Source: Simmondsia chinensis (Eukaryota; Streptophyta; Magnoliopsida; Caryophyllales; Simmondsiaceae). From it: 64,000 nt of DNA. The stretch spans positions 19,094,005-19,158,004 of the forward strand of contig JAGTTD010000010.1 of assembly GCA_018398585.1 (NCBI GenBank). The letters run 5' to 3'. The notes beneath the pieces are model-generated. The model did no database searches. It saw only the letters and a program-made list of their open reading frames with translations, and was not told the origin of the DNA. Positions 55,728-64,000 of this stretch are shown here, one piece after another (positions within the stretch are counted from its first letter, which is position 1; each line of letters opens with the position of its first letter). Position numbers and translations under genes: made by a program.

Positions 55728-56709
55728 CTACCTTGCCTTATCACATAATCCAAAGATTTCCCCTTGAATGCTCCTATAACCTCTCCCTTGGAGCTTCCTT
55801 TTCTTACACTTCACCTTGTAGCTACTTATGAGCCAATTTACTCCACCCTCGTGTCTCCAAAAGTGGGATTGCTCATATAACTTACTTACTAATGTCTTTA
55901 TGCTGTTGAATTCAGCACAGCTAGGCTCAATAACTTGCTCCTGGTTACCACTTTCAGGAGGTCTCACATTGGGTTGTACTGCTGAAAGAACACTCGGATC
56001 ATCCCACTTAGCACGCATCCAATTCATCTCAGACCACTTAAGTGAGCCGAGCTTGTATCTAGCACATGGGTTATTAAACAGCCTTGCACCCGAATTTGAG
56101 TGAACTGAACAGATTGTGCTGCTGCATCTATACACAGATTTGGTGCTGAATTTGGTAGGTAAGGAACTTCCCTTGGTACATGGCCAATGTCCCTACATAG
56201 CACTTCCACTTGAGGACTTGATTCCACTTGAGTAAGTAGACTATTGAGCGGCTCTTGTGAGTCATCAAGCTGTAGTTGCTTTTGTTGCTTCTGTTGGAGA
56301 CGCTGATTAAACTTCTGATTCAATTTATTCAATTCCTCCTCTAGTGAATGCATCCTTGCTGCATCTGAAACTCCTTTTCCTATTCTGCATTCGGTAGCTC
56401 AACCTTGGAATCTTCTTGAACCAATGGACTTGCATATACAACAATCTCATGCTTCCCCAAGTTTGAGTGCACTGCAGTAACAACATCTTGAGTTCTTCTT
56501 GCGATTGTATTGTTTATGCTAGAATCCCTTTTCTTCTTAGCCATCTTGAGTGTTTTCTTGATCCATGAACCAACCTCAAGTCTATCTATTGACAACATAA
56601 CCATCTTATGCTTCTTCAATTTCGTGTCCTTGTTAATGTCAAGCTTCTCCAGAACCACATTATTTGATTTAAGGCGTAGGAAATCTGGAGGTCTTCCCTT
56701 GTAAGCCAA
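55728..56709 (-). pseudogene. Middle protein blocks of LTR element 2
   Basis: Three overlapping or adjacent minus frames: 56380-56709 (109 codons, Lys-rich, with DRLEVGSWIKKTLKMAKKK), 56024-56353 (109 codons, Gln-rich coiled-coil start LEEELNKLNQKFNQRLQQKQ), and 55728-56135 (135 codons). The last contains AVQPNVRPPESG, matched by MQPNVRPQEQ in element 1. Frameshifts join them. Function is unknown; the coiled coil and basic parts would suit a nucleic-acid-binding Gag-like protein. Confidence 0.5.
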
Positions 56710-56880
56710 GATTCTCTTTATCGATGCTCTTCATCTCTTGCTTGAATAACATTTCTTGCAATTTAAGTGAATGAATAAGCTGATCTCCTTACGTTCTTGC
56801 AATGTATACTTTACTCTCAACTTCCTGATGCTAAAGATCTCTATTTGCACATGAGGAACAACTTCATGTGACTCAACTTC

Positions 56881-57489
56881 TTATACTTCGGGTTGTGATG
56901 CTTCCATTTTAGATTGAATTGCATTTGATCTTGCTGTCACAATATAATCATTCAGAAGTTGGAAGAACTTCTGTGTAGCTTGCTTAAATTCTTCTTCAGG
57001 CTTCCTAATCAGCTCATTTTCAACATCTTTTTGTCTGGTATTAACTGGATTCCAACACAATTGCACTTGATTGTCACTAAACTTAGCATTCTCAACACCA
57101 TAACTGCACATCCTTCCTTCACGCACACTTCCTAGCATTGGATCTTCCATAACCTGCCCCACAGCAACACAATTATGGCCTAAATTCAGTCCAGCACCAG
57201 CTGAGTATGCGATTGTGTCCTTATTTGCTTTTCCTTGTCTAATTCCTTGCTCTTGTGCTGCGATCATTTGTGATCTCACTTCCTCACTGCCTTGCTCTTG
57301 TATTCCAAGAATCTGCTGCTGAAATTGCAGCTGCTTATGCAAGTATTGCGGTTGTAATCATTGCAAGGTGAGTTTATAGTATTGCAAGAGCTGTTGCACT
57401 TGTTGTTGAACACGAGCTTCTTACTCCTGCCGCAACGCATCAACCATACCCATACCAGCGCCAATAGCTTGACTTCTATTGTAAATCAT
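56881..57489 (-). pseudogene. Gag-like N-terminal frame of LTR element 2
   Basis: The ATG at 57489 lies in ATCAAGCATGAT, as in element 1. The first ~45 codons are Gln-rich with two stops (..RVQQQVQQLLQYYKL..), then HKQLQFQQQILGIQEQGSEE opens the 153-codon frame 56881-57342. This ends with EEEFKQATQKFFQLLNDYIV and a Ser/Gln-rich tail. It matches element 1 over the Gln-rich segment. No zinc knuckle was seen. Confidence 0.6.
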
Positions 57490-57703
57490 GCTTGATTGAA
57501 TACAAACTCAATTTAATTGAAGTAAATTCTACTAAATCAAATGAAAATCATCAAGCTACAGCAAAGAAGTAGCTAAATTCTGATAGTAGCCTCAAGCTTC
57601 TCAATCAAGAATCCAAAAACTGAATTCCTAATCAGTTGCCGCACAATCAAGGAATTTGATATCAAATTAAGCTTGATTTGGAATCAAATCAAGGCTCTGA
57701 TAC

Positions 57704-57717
57704 CAATTGTTATGATT
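57704..57717 (-). other. Primer-binding site of LTR element 2
   Basis: The plus strand reads GCTCTGATACCAAT; on the coding strand ATTGGTATCAGAGC, an exact initiator-Met tRNA site adjoining the 5' LTR. Confidence 0.95.
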
Positions 57718-58103
57718 CAAAAACGATCTTTAATCATAACTTTGATAGGATAGAGTTTAGATGAGAAGAGAAGTGAAAGGAGATGAGAAATAGAGAGGGA
57801 GAGTTTAGATGAGAGAGAGAAATCAAGTATTTTCATTCATCAATAATGAGATTACAATCTAGATCAACCTATTTATACTAAAGGTATACCTAAGGCGATT
57901 AGCTTAATACAATGCACCAAGACACTTCTCCTAACCAACATGACCTCCTCTAGCTGCCACTCTTGACCATGCCAACTAACAATTTGACTTACATGGCTAA
58001 TCCCTTTACAAAAATGCTAAATTGACTCCTTCTAATGATTTATACTAATCTATTACAACCTTTGCATTATTAATACTTAACCCCATATCCTAGAATTATA
58101 ACA
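57718..58103 (-). repeat. 5' LTR of LTR element 2
   Basis: Plus-strand TGTTATGATTCAAA to GAATTATAACA, very similar to 53763-54156; few differences, so a fairly recent insertion. Followed by the right TGAAG. Confidence 0.93.
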
Positions 58104-58235
58104 TGAAGTTGTTCACTAGTTGATCATTAGTCAGTTTGTACCAGCACTCACATATCACCCTGATTTGAGATCATGTAAAAGAAGTCAAGAGATTGTTTCA
58201 TCTAAATTTTCTCATGAAGTAGCCGTGCCATAAGC
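58104..58235 (-). pseudogene. Copia RNase H end, remainder of second tandem copy
   Basis: Continues the 173-bp duplication from 53715-53757 after the target duplication: TTCACTAGTTGATCATTAG, CAGTTTGTACCAGCACTCA, TGTAAAAGAAG and TTTTCTCATGAAGTAGCC are shared with the first copy. Removing element 2 restores one continuous unit. Confidence 0.8.
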
Positions 58236-58555
58236 ATTCATAAGATCTTGTTGTTTGCTGCACCACAAGAGCAAAAGGATAAGGGAAAGCACAAGATGCT
58301 TTATACTAGGCTTGATGAAAGAATTAAAGCTCCATGGTAGACAATACATGGCCGTTTGGTGAAATTTTAAGCTACAAGACCGGCCTTGTGGCACTGACCC
58401 AGCAACTAGCCTTATATTCGAGTTTATACTTCAATTTCCACCGATTAAGTTTGGGGAGGGCTTACTAGAAACACGGTTGATATGTATTATTTTTATGTCT
58501 TTTACCCCCACTCACCATGTTGTTTTGGGAGATTACACATGCTAGGGTAAAATTG
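58236..58555. other. Spacer with decayed copia sequence
   Basis: A minus frame (58212-58394) has Met/Ser-rich sequence but no clear motif; possibly copia RT/RNase H sequence upstream of the duplicated fragment. Confidence 0.3.
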
Positions 58556-59120
58556 GGTACTAAAATTAGTCAACGGCCTCAAGTAGCGTAGCAAACCACT
58601 TTTCGTAAGACTTATTTCATGGATCGAAATAATCTTGGGGATACAATGAAACCAAAAACAAAATAAAGTAAGTGAGCAGAAAGGAAGGATAATCGAGACA
58701 AGAAAAGAAGAGTGATGTAAATTTCAAGTCTATTGCAAATGCTTTTGGTGGGGCTTTATATAGACTTTCGTGTGCCTCTTGGGAAGAGGCAAATCGCTTC
58801 AAAAATGACTTTTTCCAAGGGGCACAAACCTTTAAAATGCATAAAATCAATATCGCAAAAGTCACAAACAACCATGCAAAATTACGGCTAAAACTGTCAT
58901 GTGTCGACACATAGACTCTGCATGTCGACACACAGTCCCAGTTCTTGGGTTCTGTAAGATTGTGCATCGACACATAGATTTTGTGTATTGGCACACCTTC
59001 CCAATAGTATTCTATAAAAATGTGTGTTGGCACACACCTAACATATATAGTTAGACACCATAGTTAAGCCAAAAAATCAAACACATATCCAAAGTACTTT
59101 ATTTTGAAAATACATCAACA
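58556..59120 (-). repeat. 3' LTR of the copia element
   Basis: Shares GGTACTAAAA..TAGTCAA, AAGACTTATTTCATG, GGGATACAATGAAAC and TGCAAATGC(C/T)TTTGGTGGGGCTT with 62693-62960. The coding-strand start is TGTTGATGTATTTTC at 59120, preceded by the purine tract AAAATGAAGGGGGAC. It includes several TGTGTCGACACA-type palindromes at 58909-59035. The apparent 138-codon frame (58617-59033) is LTR sequence. Confidence 0.75.
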
Positions 59121-59135
59121 GTCCCCCTTCATTTT
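59121..59135 (-). other. Polypurine tract of the copia element
   Basis: Plus GTCCCCCTTCATTTT, i.e. AAAATGAAGGGGGAC on the coding strand, adjoining the 3' LTR. Confidence 0.8.
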
Positions 59136-59264
59136 CAAAATACAAAAATTCTCATACAAACTATACGTCATCTCGGAATAAGAGGAAGCCTTTATGCATA
59201 ATGAAGGTGTATTACAATTGAACACTCACATAGTCTGCGGCACACTCATTATTTGATATAAACT

Positions 59265-60005
59265 TTATGCTTGAATCAATTGTTTTGGATGCAAGAGCAC
59301 ACTCATTGAAATTAAATTTTTCAACACTTTTTTAATGTAGTGAGACTGAGTCAATGATACTGAATCACCAAAGCAAAAGCAACATTCCCAGAGCCCCAAG
59401 GGCTCCCGCCTAAGCAGGGTCCGAGAGAGGGGGGGGGGGGGGGGGGGGGGAGGATGTACCCAGCCTTCACCCTTCAAAGATACTGAATCACCATTTCTCA
59501 TTATTCTTACCAAAAATAACTTCAGCCTCACCCATGTCTTTCATAGCAAAGTTACTAGAGAGACTCTTTTGTTTTCTCTACTTGTTCCATATCAATACCA
59601 AGTATTAATATGTCATCGGCATATGAACAGATAATGACTCCTTTATAATCATCAAACTTGCCATAGACACATTTATTCTATCCATTAATCCTAGATCCAT
59701 TGTTTAGAACAACTTGATCAAATTTTTGGTGCCACTATTTAGAGGCTTATTGTAGCACATACAAAGACCATTTGAGTTTACATGCTTTCTTCTTGACCCA
59801 AAACAACAAATATTTCCAGTTGTTCAATATACACCTCTTTTTGCAACTCACCATTTAGGAATACCTTTTTGACATACATTTCGTGAGTCTTTAATTTTTA
59901 GATAGGGACTAGAGCAATCAACATTCCAGCCATCGATATTATTTCCGCTGACGTATATGTATTAAAGTAGTCTATTCCTTGTTTTTTTGGTAAACCCTTT
60001 AGTGA
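59265..60005 (-). pseudogene. Copia reverse transcriptase, C-terminal part
   Basis: In shifting minus frames: KQGIDYFNTYT near 59975, KVFLNGELQKEVYIEQLE near 59860-59810, an IVCSYADDILILG-like YADD box near 59615-59640, EAEVILVRIMRNGDSVS near 59510, and SLTQSHYIKKVLKNF near 59330-59370. A 108-bp SINE-type insertion separates the last two pieces. The YADD catalytic residues appear intact, but the frame is not. Confidence 0.8.
59371..59478 (-). mobile_element. SINE/RTE-tail insertion with 15-bp target duplication
   Basis: 108 bp in minus orientation: AAGGCTGGGTACATCC, a 22-base homopolymer, GGACCCTGCTTAGGCGGGAG, CCTTGGGGCTCTGG, and a TTGCTTTTGC tail. GATACTGAATCACCA at 59356-59370 is repeated exactly at 59479-59493. 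No 5S head is present, so it is 5'-truncated. Confidence 0.93.
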
Positions 60006-60608
60006 CTAATTGGCTTTGAACTTGTCAATAGTTCCATCAACTTTCATTTTCTTCTTGAAAATCCACTTACACCCTATGGGCTTATTACCTTGTGGAAGAT
60101 CCACAAGAATCTTGGTATTACTACCAATGATGGCATCCATTTCAACATCTATCACCTCTTTCGAACAAGTGGTATCATGAGATTTTGTAACCTCATCAAA
60201 CATCATAGGATCCAACTCTATGACCCAACAATATAGAGTTTGATGTTCCATATTGTCTCTAGTTGCTTCCACTAGAAATGTATAGAAATTAGGACCAAAA
60301 CGCTTCTCTTTCCTTGCTCTTTTACTTCTTCTAAGTTGTAGAATATTTTCAAGGATTTCTTCCCATTCAACATGATTTTCATCATATGACAAAGGCATGT
60401 CATTTTCTACCAAAATGTTATCCTTTTGTAAAGGAATTGAACTAAAATGGTTTACATAAAAAATGGAGTCTATTGATTCAATTATTGTATTAACATTTAT
60501 GAACTCATTTGGTTCAATAACATAAAATCGATAAGTCTTACTATGTTTTGCATAACCAATAAAAAATATATTCATTTCCTCTTTCCGCCAAACCAAGGAA
60601 TGACTCAA
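60006..60608 (-). pseudogene. Copia integrase C-terminus to RT N-terminus
   Basis: 200 open codons. IFFIGYAKHSKTYRFYVIEP is the post-integrase segment. Next comes a spacer with ILQLRRSKRARKEKRFGPNF (typical RRS.R.R..P..Y), then MMFDEVTKSHDTTCSKEVID (equivalent to P.....A......W..A...E) and LPQGNKPIGCKWIFKKKMKV with GTIDKFKAN, the start of copia RT. The usual Trp of W..A is lost. The longest intact frame in this element. Confidence 0.88.
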
Positions 60609-60716
60609 GTTAGGAGCTCATTTGTTCCAATGTTCATATGGGGTAATTTTACTTTTCTTATTAGGTACTCGGCTCAAAATGTGATATTCCGTGAGAATGG
60701 TCTCACCAAAAAACCA

Positions 60717-61118
60717 TCATTGACTCCTGAATTTGATAAAATGACAGTCACCATCTCGTTTAAAGTCTAATTTTCTGCTCAGCCACACCATTTTGTTGTG
60801 GCATATGAGGTAACATGACCTTATGAAGTATTTAAGACCATAGTACTCTCCACCACGATCAGTTCTTAGGAATTTTGAGAATGTTTCACAATATACTTTG
60901 ATTTCAACCTTAAATGCTTTAAATTTATCTATTAATTCATATTTGTGATTCAAAAGAAATACATAGCAATATCTTGAACAATCATCGCCGAAAGTTATGA
61001 AATATTTTTGTCTTGCAAAAATAGGAGTACTTTTATAATCAAATAAATCACTATGTATTAGATGAAGTAGACTCATATTCCCTTGAACTAAAGTAAACAG
61101 TAATCTTGATATTTTCAT
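60717..61118 (-). pseudogene. Copia integrase core
   Basis: 133 codons: LLHLIHSDLFDYKSTP (first catalytic Asp), KYFITFGDDCSRYCYVFLLN, DKFKAFKVEIK, FLRTDRGGEYYGLKYF (second Asp). The third catalytic residue lies in PHMPQQNGVAEQKIRL, readable in another frame near 60770-60830, so a frameshift precedes it. Zinc-binding pre-integrase sequence (SSYLWHHRLGHINFHRMHEM) lies upstream near 61190-61250. Confidence 0.88.
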
Positions 61119-61189
61119 GAGTATACATGTTTTATATTTATCACCAAATTTATTAAAGTATGAAATTCAATTCAATTTAGCCATTTCAT

Positions 61190-61640
61190 GCATCCTATGA
61201 AAATTAATATGTCCAAGTCTATGATGCCAAAGGTAAGAAGAGTCAAGCATATACACTGAACTAACTATATTATTAACATTCAATTAAACATGCCTTTAAA
61301 CAAATAGCCTTCTCCAACAAAGGCACTGCCCTTTTAGAAGATAAATTTATCGGCCTCAAAGACCTACTTAAAACCAAACCTATTGAGTAGGCTACCATAT
61401 ATGAAATACTTTTTTAAGATCCGATGTATAACATATATCAGTCAAGGCAAGTGTTTTTCCAGAAGTGAAAAGCAATTCAGAATTTCCCTTACCCTTGATT
61501 GGTATGGTTGCACCATTGCCTATGAACATTGATCTGTCATTCATAGGTTCAAAAGATTTAAAGAATCTCCTATATTTAGATACCACGTTTTGTAGCCCTA
61601 GTCAATCCACCAAGACTCATCATTTTGAACAAGATTGAGG
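61190..61640 (-). pseudogene. Copia protease and pre-integrase region
   Basis: The frame 61392-61586 reads RRFFKSFEPMNDRSMFIGNG, then GNSELLFTSGKTLALTDICY, the copia protease (after WW.DSGAT, here WWID near 61600 with the active site broken by a frameshift). 61190-61380 continues with the LN.FG segment and the HHRLGH zinc-binding motif. Confidence 0.8.
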
Positions 61641-62644
61641 TCAAATATTATTCGCCACGAAATTTTCTTTTGAATTTTTATTGCAATTACCCTTGCCTCT
61701 CTTATTTTTGAGGCGATAATAGTCCTTTTCACATGATTGGTTTGTGACACTCCCAGTACACAAGCTTTTCCTCTTTTCATCACATGTCTTTGAGAAGTGT
61801 CTAGTTCGTTTTCGTCCTTTGTTTGATTGGCCTTTCTCCATGACATTGATTTTGCCAATGTCCCTAGGACAATCCTTGTTTTCATCTTGCAACCTGTATC
61901 CATCCTCATTTCGAAGATGGCTGGCCAACTCCTCAAGAGACAAATTTTCATCTTATGTTCAAGTCCTTTTTCTATGTCTTTCCAAGAAGGGGGAAGTTTG
62001 TCTATTAAGGAGGAAACAATAATAGTGTCATCCTTGTTCATGTTATGTTGCTCAAAGTGATTTAAAATCCTTTCAATTTCATGAAATTACTCCATAATCC
62101 ATGTTTAGGTTGGGGGGTCCTCGGAAAAAATCTCTCTTTAAGGTCCCACCCTGAAGGGGTAAGGCTGCGTACACTCTACCCGCCCCCCCCCCCCCCCTCC
62201 CACCCGACTCTGCTAACTCGGGAGCCCTTCAAGCACTGAGACTACTGTTGCTGCTGCTGCTGTTGCTCCATAATCGAATGATTATCCACCATTTTATATT
62301 TACTAATTGACTTACAAGGAATTTCTTGCTAGTGGCATCCTTCGCCACGTACCTTGTCTTGAGGGCATCCCACAATTCTTTGATGGCAGACATATTACAC
62401 TAGATATCAAAGGGAGCATCCTAATATAGTCGAGGATATGACCCCTACAAATATAATCATCATTCTCCGATTTGGCCACAATTTCATCATTAGAGGGAGG
62501 GAGAATTGGTTTTTTCAGGACATACACCACACTAACAGTTGTTATCAAAAAGTGCATTTTCCGTTGCCAACAACGAAAGTTTTAGCCATCAAAACGATGT
62601 AATTTGACAAAGTTCGCTATCATCTCTCGTAGAGAAGAAGGCAT
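61598..62644 (-). pseudogene. Copia gag, interrupted
   Basis: The start ATG at 62644 gives MPSSLREMIANFVKLHRFDG, then WQRKMHFLITTVSVVYVL and NDDYICRGHILDY. After a SINE-type insertion at 62100-62265 gag resumes with IVSSLIDKLPPSWKDIEKGL and SLEELASHLRNEDGYRLQD. It ends in a Lys/Arg/Cys-rich zinc-knuckle-like stretch (SKTCDEKRKSLC). Two frameshifts. Confidence 0.85.
62100..62265 (+). mobile_element. SINE/RTE-tail insertion with 10-bp target duplication
   Basis: 166 bp in plus orientation, starting near TTTAGGTTGGGGGGTCCTCGG. It continues with AAGGCTGCGTACACTCTACC, a C15 run, GGGAGCCCTTCAAGCACTGA, and a (TTGCTG)n tail. CTCCATAATC flanks it at 62090-62099 and 62266-62275. It starts just inside the RTE-derived part, so no 5S head is present. 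Confidence 0.9.
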
Positions 62645-62692
62645 TTTTAGAAAAAAAAAATTCTTACGATTTCAGGGAAATTCGCAAAACCA

Positions 62693-62960
62693 GGTACTAA
62701 AAATAGTCAATTGTCTCAAGGCGTTCAGCGAACCGCATTCCTTAAGACTTATTTCATGAATACTAGAATAGTCCCAGGGATACAATGAAACAAAAAATAA
62801 AGTGAAGTAAGTGAGTAGTAATGGAGGATAACCGTGACAAAAAAAAAACAAAGAAGAAAATGATGTAATTTTTCAAGTGTATTGCAAATGCCTTTGGTGG
62901 GGCTTTACATAGACTTTCATAGTTTTTGTATCGACATGTTGAGAATGTGCTGGAATAGAA
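62693..62960 (-). repeat. 5' LTR of the copia element, partial
   Basis: Corresponds to the first ~270 bp (plus orientation) of the left LTR; homology fades near 62960, so the distal part is deleted or replaced. Confidence 0.7.
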
Positions 62961-63411
62961 GGAACTCAAAAAGCACTAACCAAAATTAGTAAATTTGGAG
63001 ACAATGCGTAGAAACCCAACCACGTGCATGAAAAGAACCCACTGGGTCAAGAATTGGTGGCACGTATCACTCATTTTTGGTCTTTTTATGCTTAGAAGCT
63101 TAAACCAGTCAATTAGCCCCCATTTTATTTTGGTTCTATTGCTATTCGATTGATCGATGCAACACTGGTTTGGCTTTCTTTTCCTATTTGATTGATCAAC
63201 CCAACTCATTTTTTGTTCTTTATTGATGATCGATATATCGAATAGGGACCCAATCAATTAGTGTGGATGTAAATCAACCCCTAGGGGGTGTCTCTCTATA
63301 AAAGCCTCACTTACTTATGGTTTTGGGAATTTGTTTTGCCTCTTTTTCATATTTTTTCCTTCCTTGAGTTGCCCCTAACAACCACGCACCTCAAGAAGGC
63401 TGAAGCACATA
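62961..63411. other. Spacer with a promoter-like segment
   Basis: TCTCTATAAAAGCCTC at about 63291-63306 is a good TATA box, roughly 100 bp before the reading frame at 63382. It could be an LTR or LINE promoter. No other feature recognised. Confidence 0.4.
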
Positions 63412-64000
63412 GTGTATGCGGAAGTACGCATAGTCGAGCTGTCGCAGGGTCAGCTTGCTTTCCAGATTGAAGGTCAATATGACGATAGGTGGTCTGTGGA
63501 ATGCAGCTTGCCACATGCTTCTCTTCCCCATCCGTCTTCACAGCGTGATGATCATATTCCAGTTCAGAAAGTGCGTGGTAACCAACATCTACCTCCTTTA
63601 CTTCAGTGGATGGAGAGTGACACAGCTAGTTTAGCTCATCCTCATGCTCAATCGCCGCAGCTTGAGAATGTAACTTAGGGCCCCGCCAGTGAAGATGATT
63701 TTGGGTCCTTGAGGCTTGTGTTCCCTCCAGGTTTTGAGCCTTCTGCTTTGAGAAGGTCAGAGCCTTGTCTCAAGAGGCCTAGTGGAGTGGGGATGAAAAG
63801 GGGAAAAGGAATGCTGATAAAAAGGAAGAGGAAAGCGTTGGAGCACAAGAAGAAAGAGAATGAAAAGCGGGAGCTTCAACAATTTCTGAAAGATATGTCA
63901 GCTAGAAATAGCACGTTGAAGACAACTAAGACCTCAGACATGCAGAAAAAGGGGAATGAGGCGAAATGGGGAAATTCGTCAAAGTCAACCGGGAAGAAGA
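63382..64000 (+). pseudogene. Unidentified basic reading frame, 3' end outside window
   Basis: An open frame from about 63379 (after TAA at 63376) has VYAEVRIVELSQGQLAFQIE and RWSVECSLP, stops at a TAG at 63676-63678, and then continues in the same frame to the window end. The second part reads FGSLRLVFPPGFEPSALRRS, then a Lys/Arg-rich helix (KRGKGMLIKRKRKALEHKKK, EKRELQQFLKDMSA). There is no ATG near the start. The PPGFEP phrase and basic stretch recall the region between ORF1-type domain and endonuclease in plant L1 LINEs, but this is a weak guess. A host exon or another retroelement is possible. Confidence 0.4.

Larger units (their letters stand above)
53763..58103 (-). mobile_element. LTR element 2: complete, non-autonomous LTR retrotransposon
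   Basis: 4341 bp on the minus strand with LTRs of 394 and 386 bp, an intact initiator-Met primer site, a polypurine tract and a perfect TGAAG duplication. The internal region carries a Gln-rich start, middle blocks and a conserved 3' block homologous to LTR element 1. No protease, RT, RNase H or integrase signature is visible in the internal ~3.56 kb. Several frames above 100 codons remain open, so it is better preserved than element 1. Confidence 0.92.
58556..62960 (-). mobile_element. Ty1/copia element with two SINE-type insertions
   Basis: On the minus strand: partial 5' LTR (62960-62693), gag, protease, gag-pre-integrase, integrase, RT, then polypurine tract and 3' LTR (59120-58556). RNase H is missing: homology stops just after RT. 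Insertions at 62100-62265 and 59371-59478 break gag and RT. Frameshifts occur throughout. The protein resembles the plant copia group whose gag starts MPSS..E.FANFVKL.RFDG. Confidence 0.9.

Noticed and set aside
58617..59033. 138-codon minus-strand frame with membrane-like segments
   Set aside because: Lies entirely within the copia 3' LTR, and the related sequence in the other LTR is not open.

Overview
This window looks like intergenic DNA from a flowering plant, most likely a eudicot or magnoliid, although the sequence does not fix the species. The reasons are the element families present: Ty1/copia and Ty3/gypsy LTR retrotransposons with initiator-Met-tRNA primer sites, CACTA DNA transposons, an RTE-type LINE, an L1-like LINE tail and SINE-type insertions. 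Long homopolymer and minisatellite tracts add to the picture. I found no convincing host protein gene, tRNA gene or functional rRNA gene, and almost every recognisable reading frame belongs to a transposable element. Most are broken by stops, frameshifts, deletions or nested insertions.

Layout. 1-2.9 kb: the 3' end of a copia pol, then a roughly 2.06 kb LTR and a decayed primer site. 2.9-12.9 kb: unassigned AT-rich DNA holding three minisatellite arrays (49 bp, about 56-70 bp, about 44 bp) and an L1-like LINE tail inserted in the third. 13.1-21.7 kb: one Ty3/gypsy (Tat/Ogre-like) element on the minus strand, split between RNase H and integrase by a complete 4.2 kb LTR element (LTR element 1) with target duplication ATATC. 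22.2-28.7 kb: a non-autonomous CACTA element (CACTA A) with matching termini, 40-bp hairpin repeats and an internal solo LTR of the same family as element 1. 29.0-42.4 kb: an outer pair of ~0.9 kb LTR-like repeats enclosing copia LTRs; one copia LTR holds an RTE LINE, and the interior holds a 5S-rRNA-derived SINE. 42.4-46.4 kb: remains of an autonomous CACTA (CACTA B) interrupted by a chromodomain-bearing gypsy. 48.6-52.0 kb: a second Tat-like gag-protease-RT remnant on the minus strand. 53.5-58.2 kb: a second complete member of the pol-less LTR family (LTR element 2), inserted in a tandemly duplicated copia RNase H fragment. 58.6-63.0 kb: a copia element on the minus strand carrying two SINE/RTE-tail insertions. 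63.4-64.0 kb: an unidentified basic reading frame running off the window.

Two systems stand out. First, a SINE (37212-37462) has a head that is clearly 5S rRNA and a tail shared with the RTE LINE lying 3-5 kb away; it is flanked by an 18-bp perfect target duplication. Second, an LTR family has three copies here (full, full, solo), each with its own perfect 5-bp target duplication. It carries a gag-like 5' half and a conserved 3' protein block of unknown function, and I see no protease, RT or integrase in it. It presumably moves using enzymes from another element.
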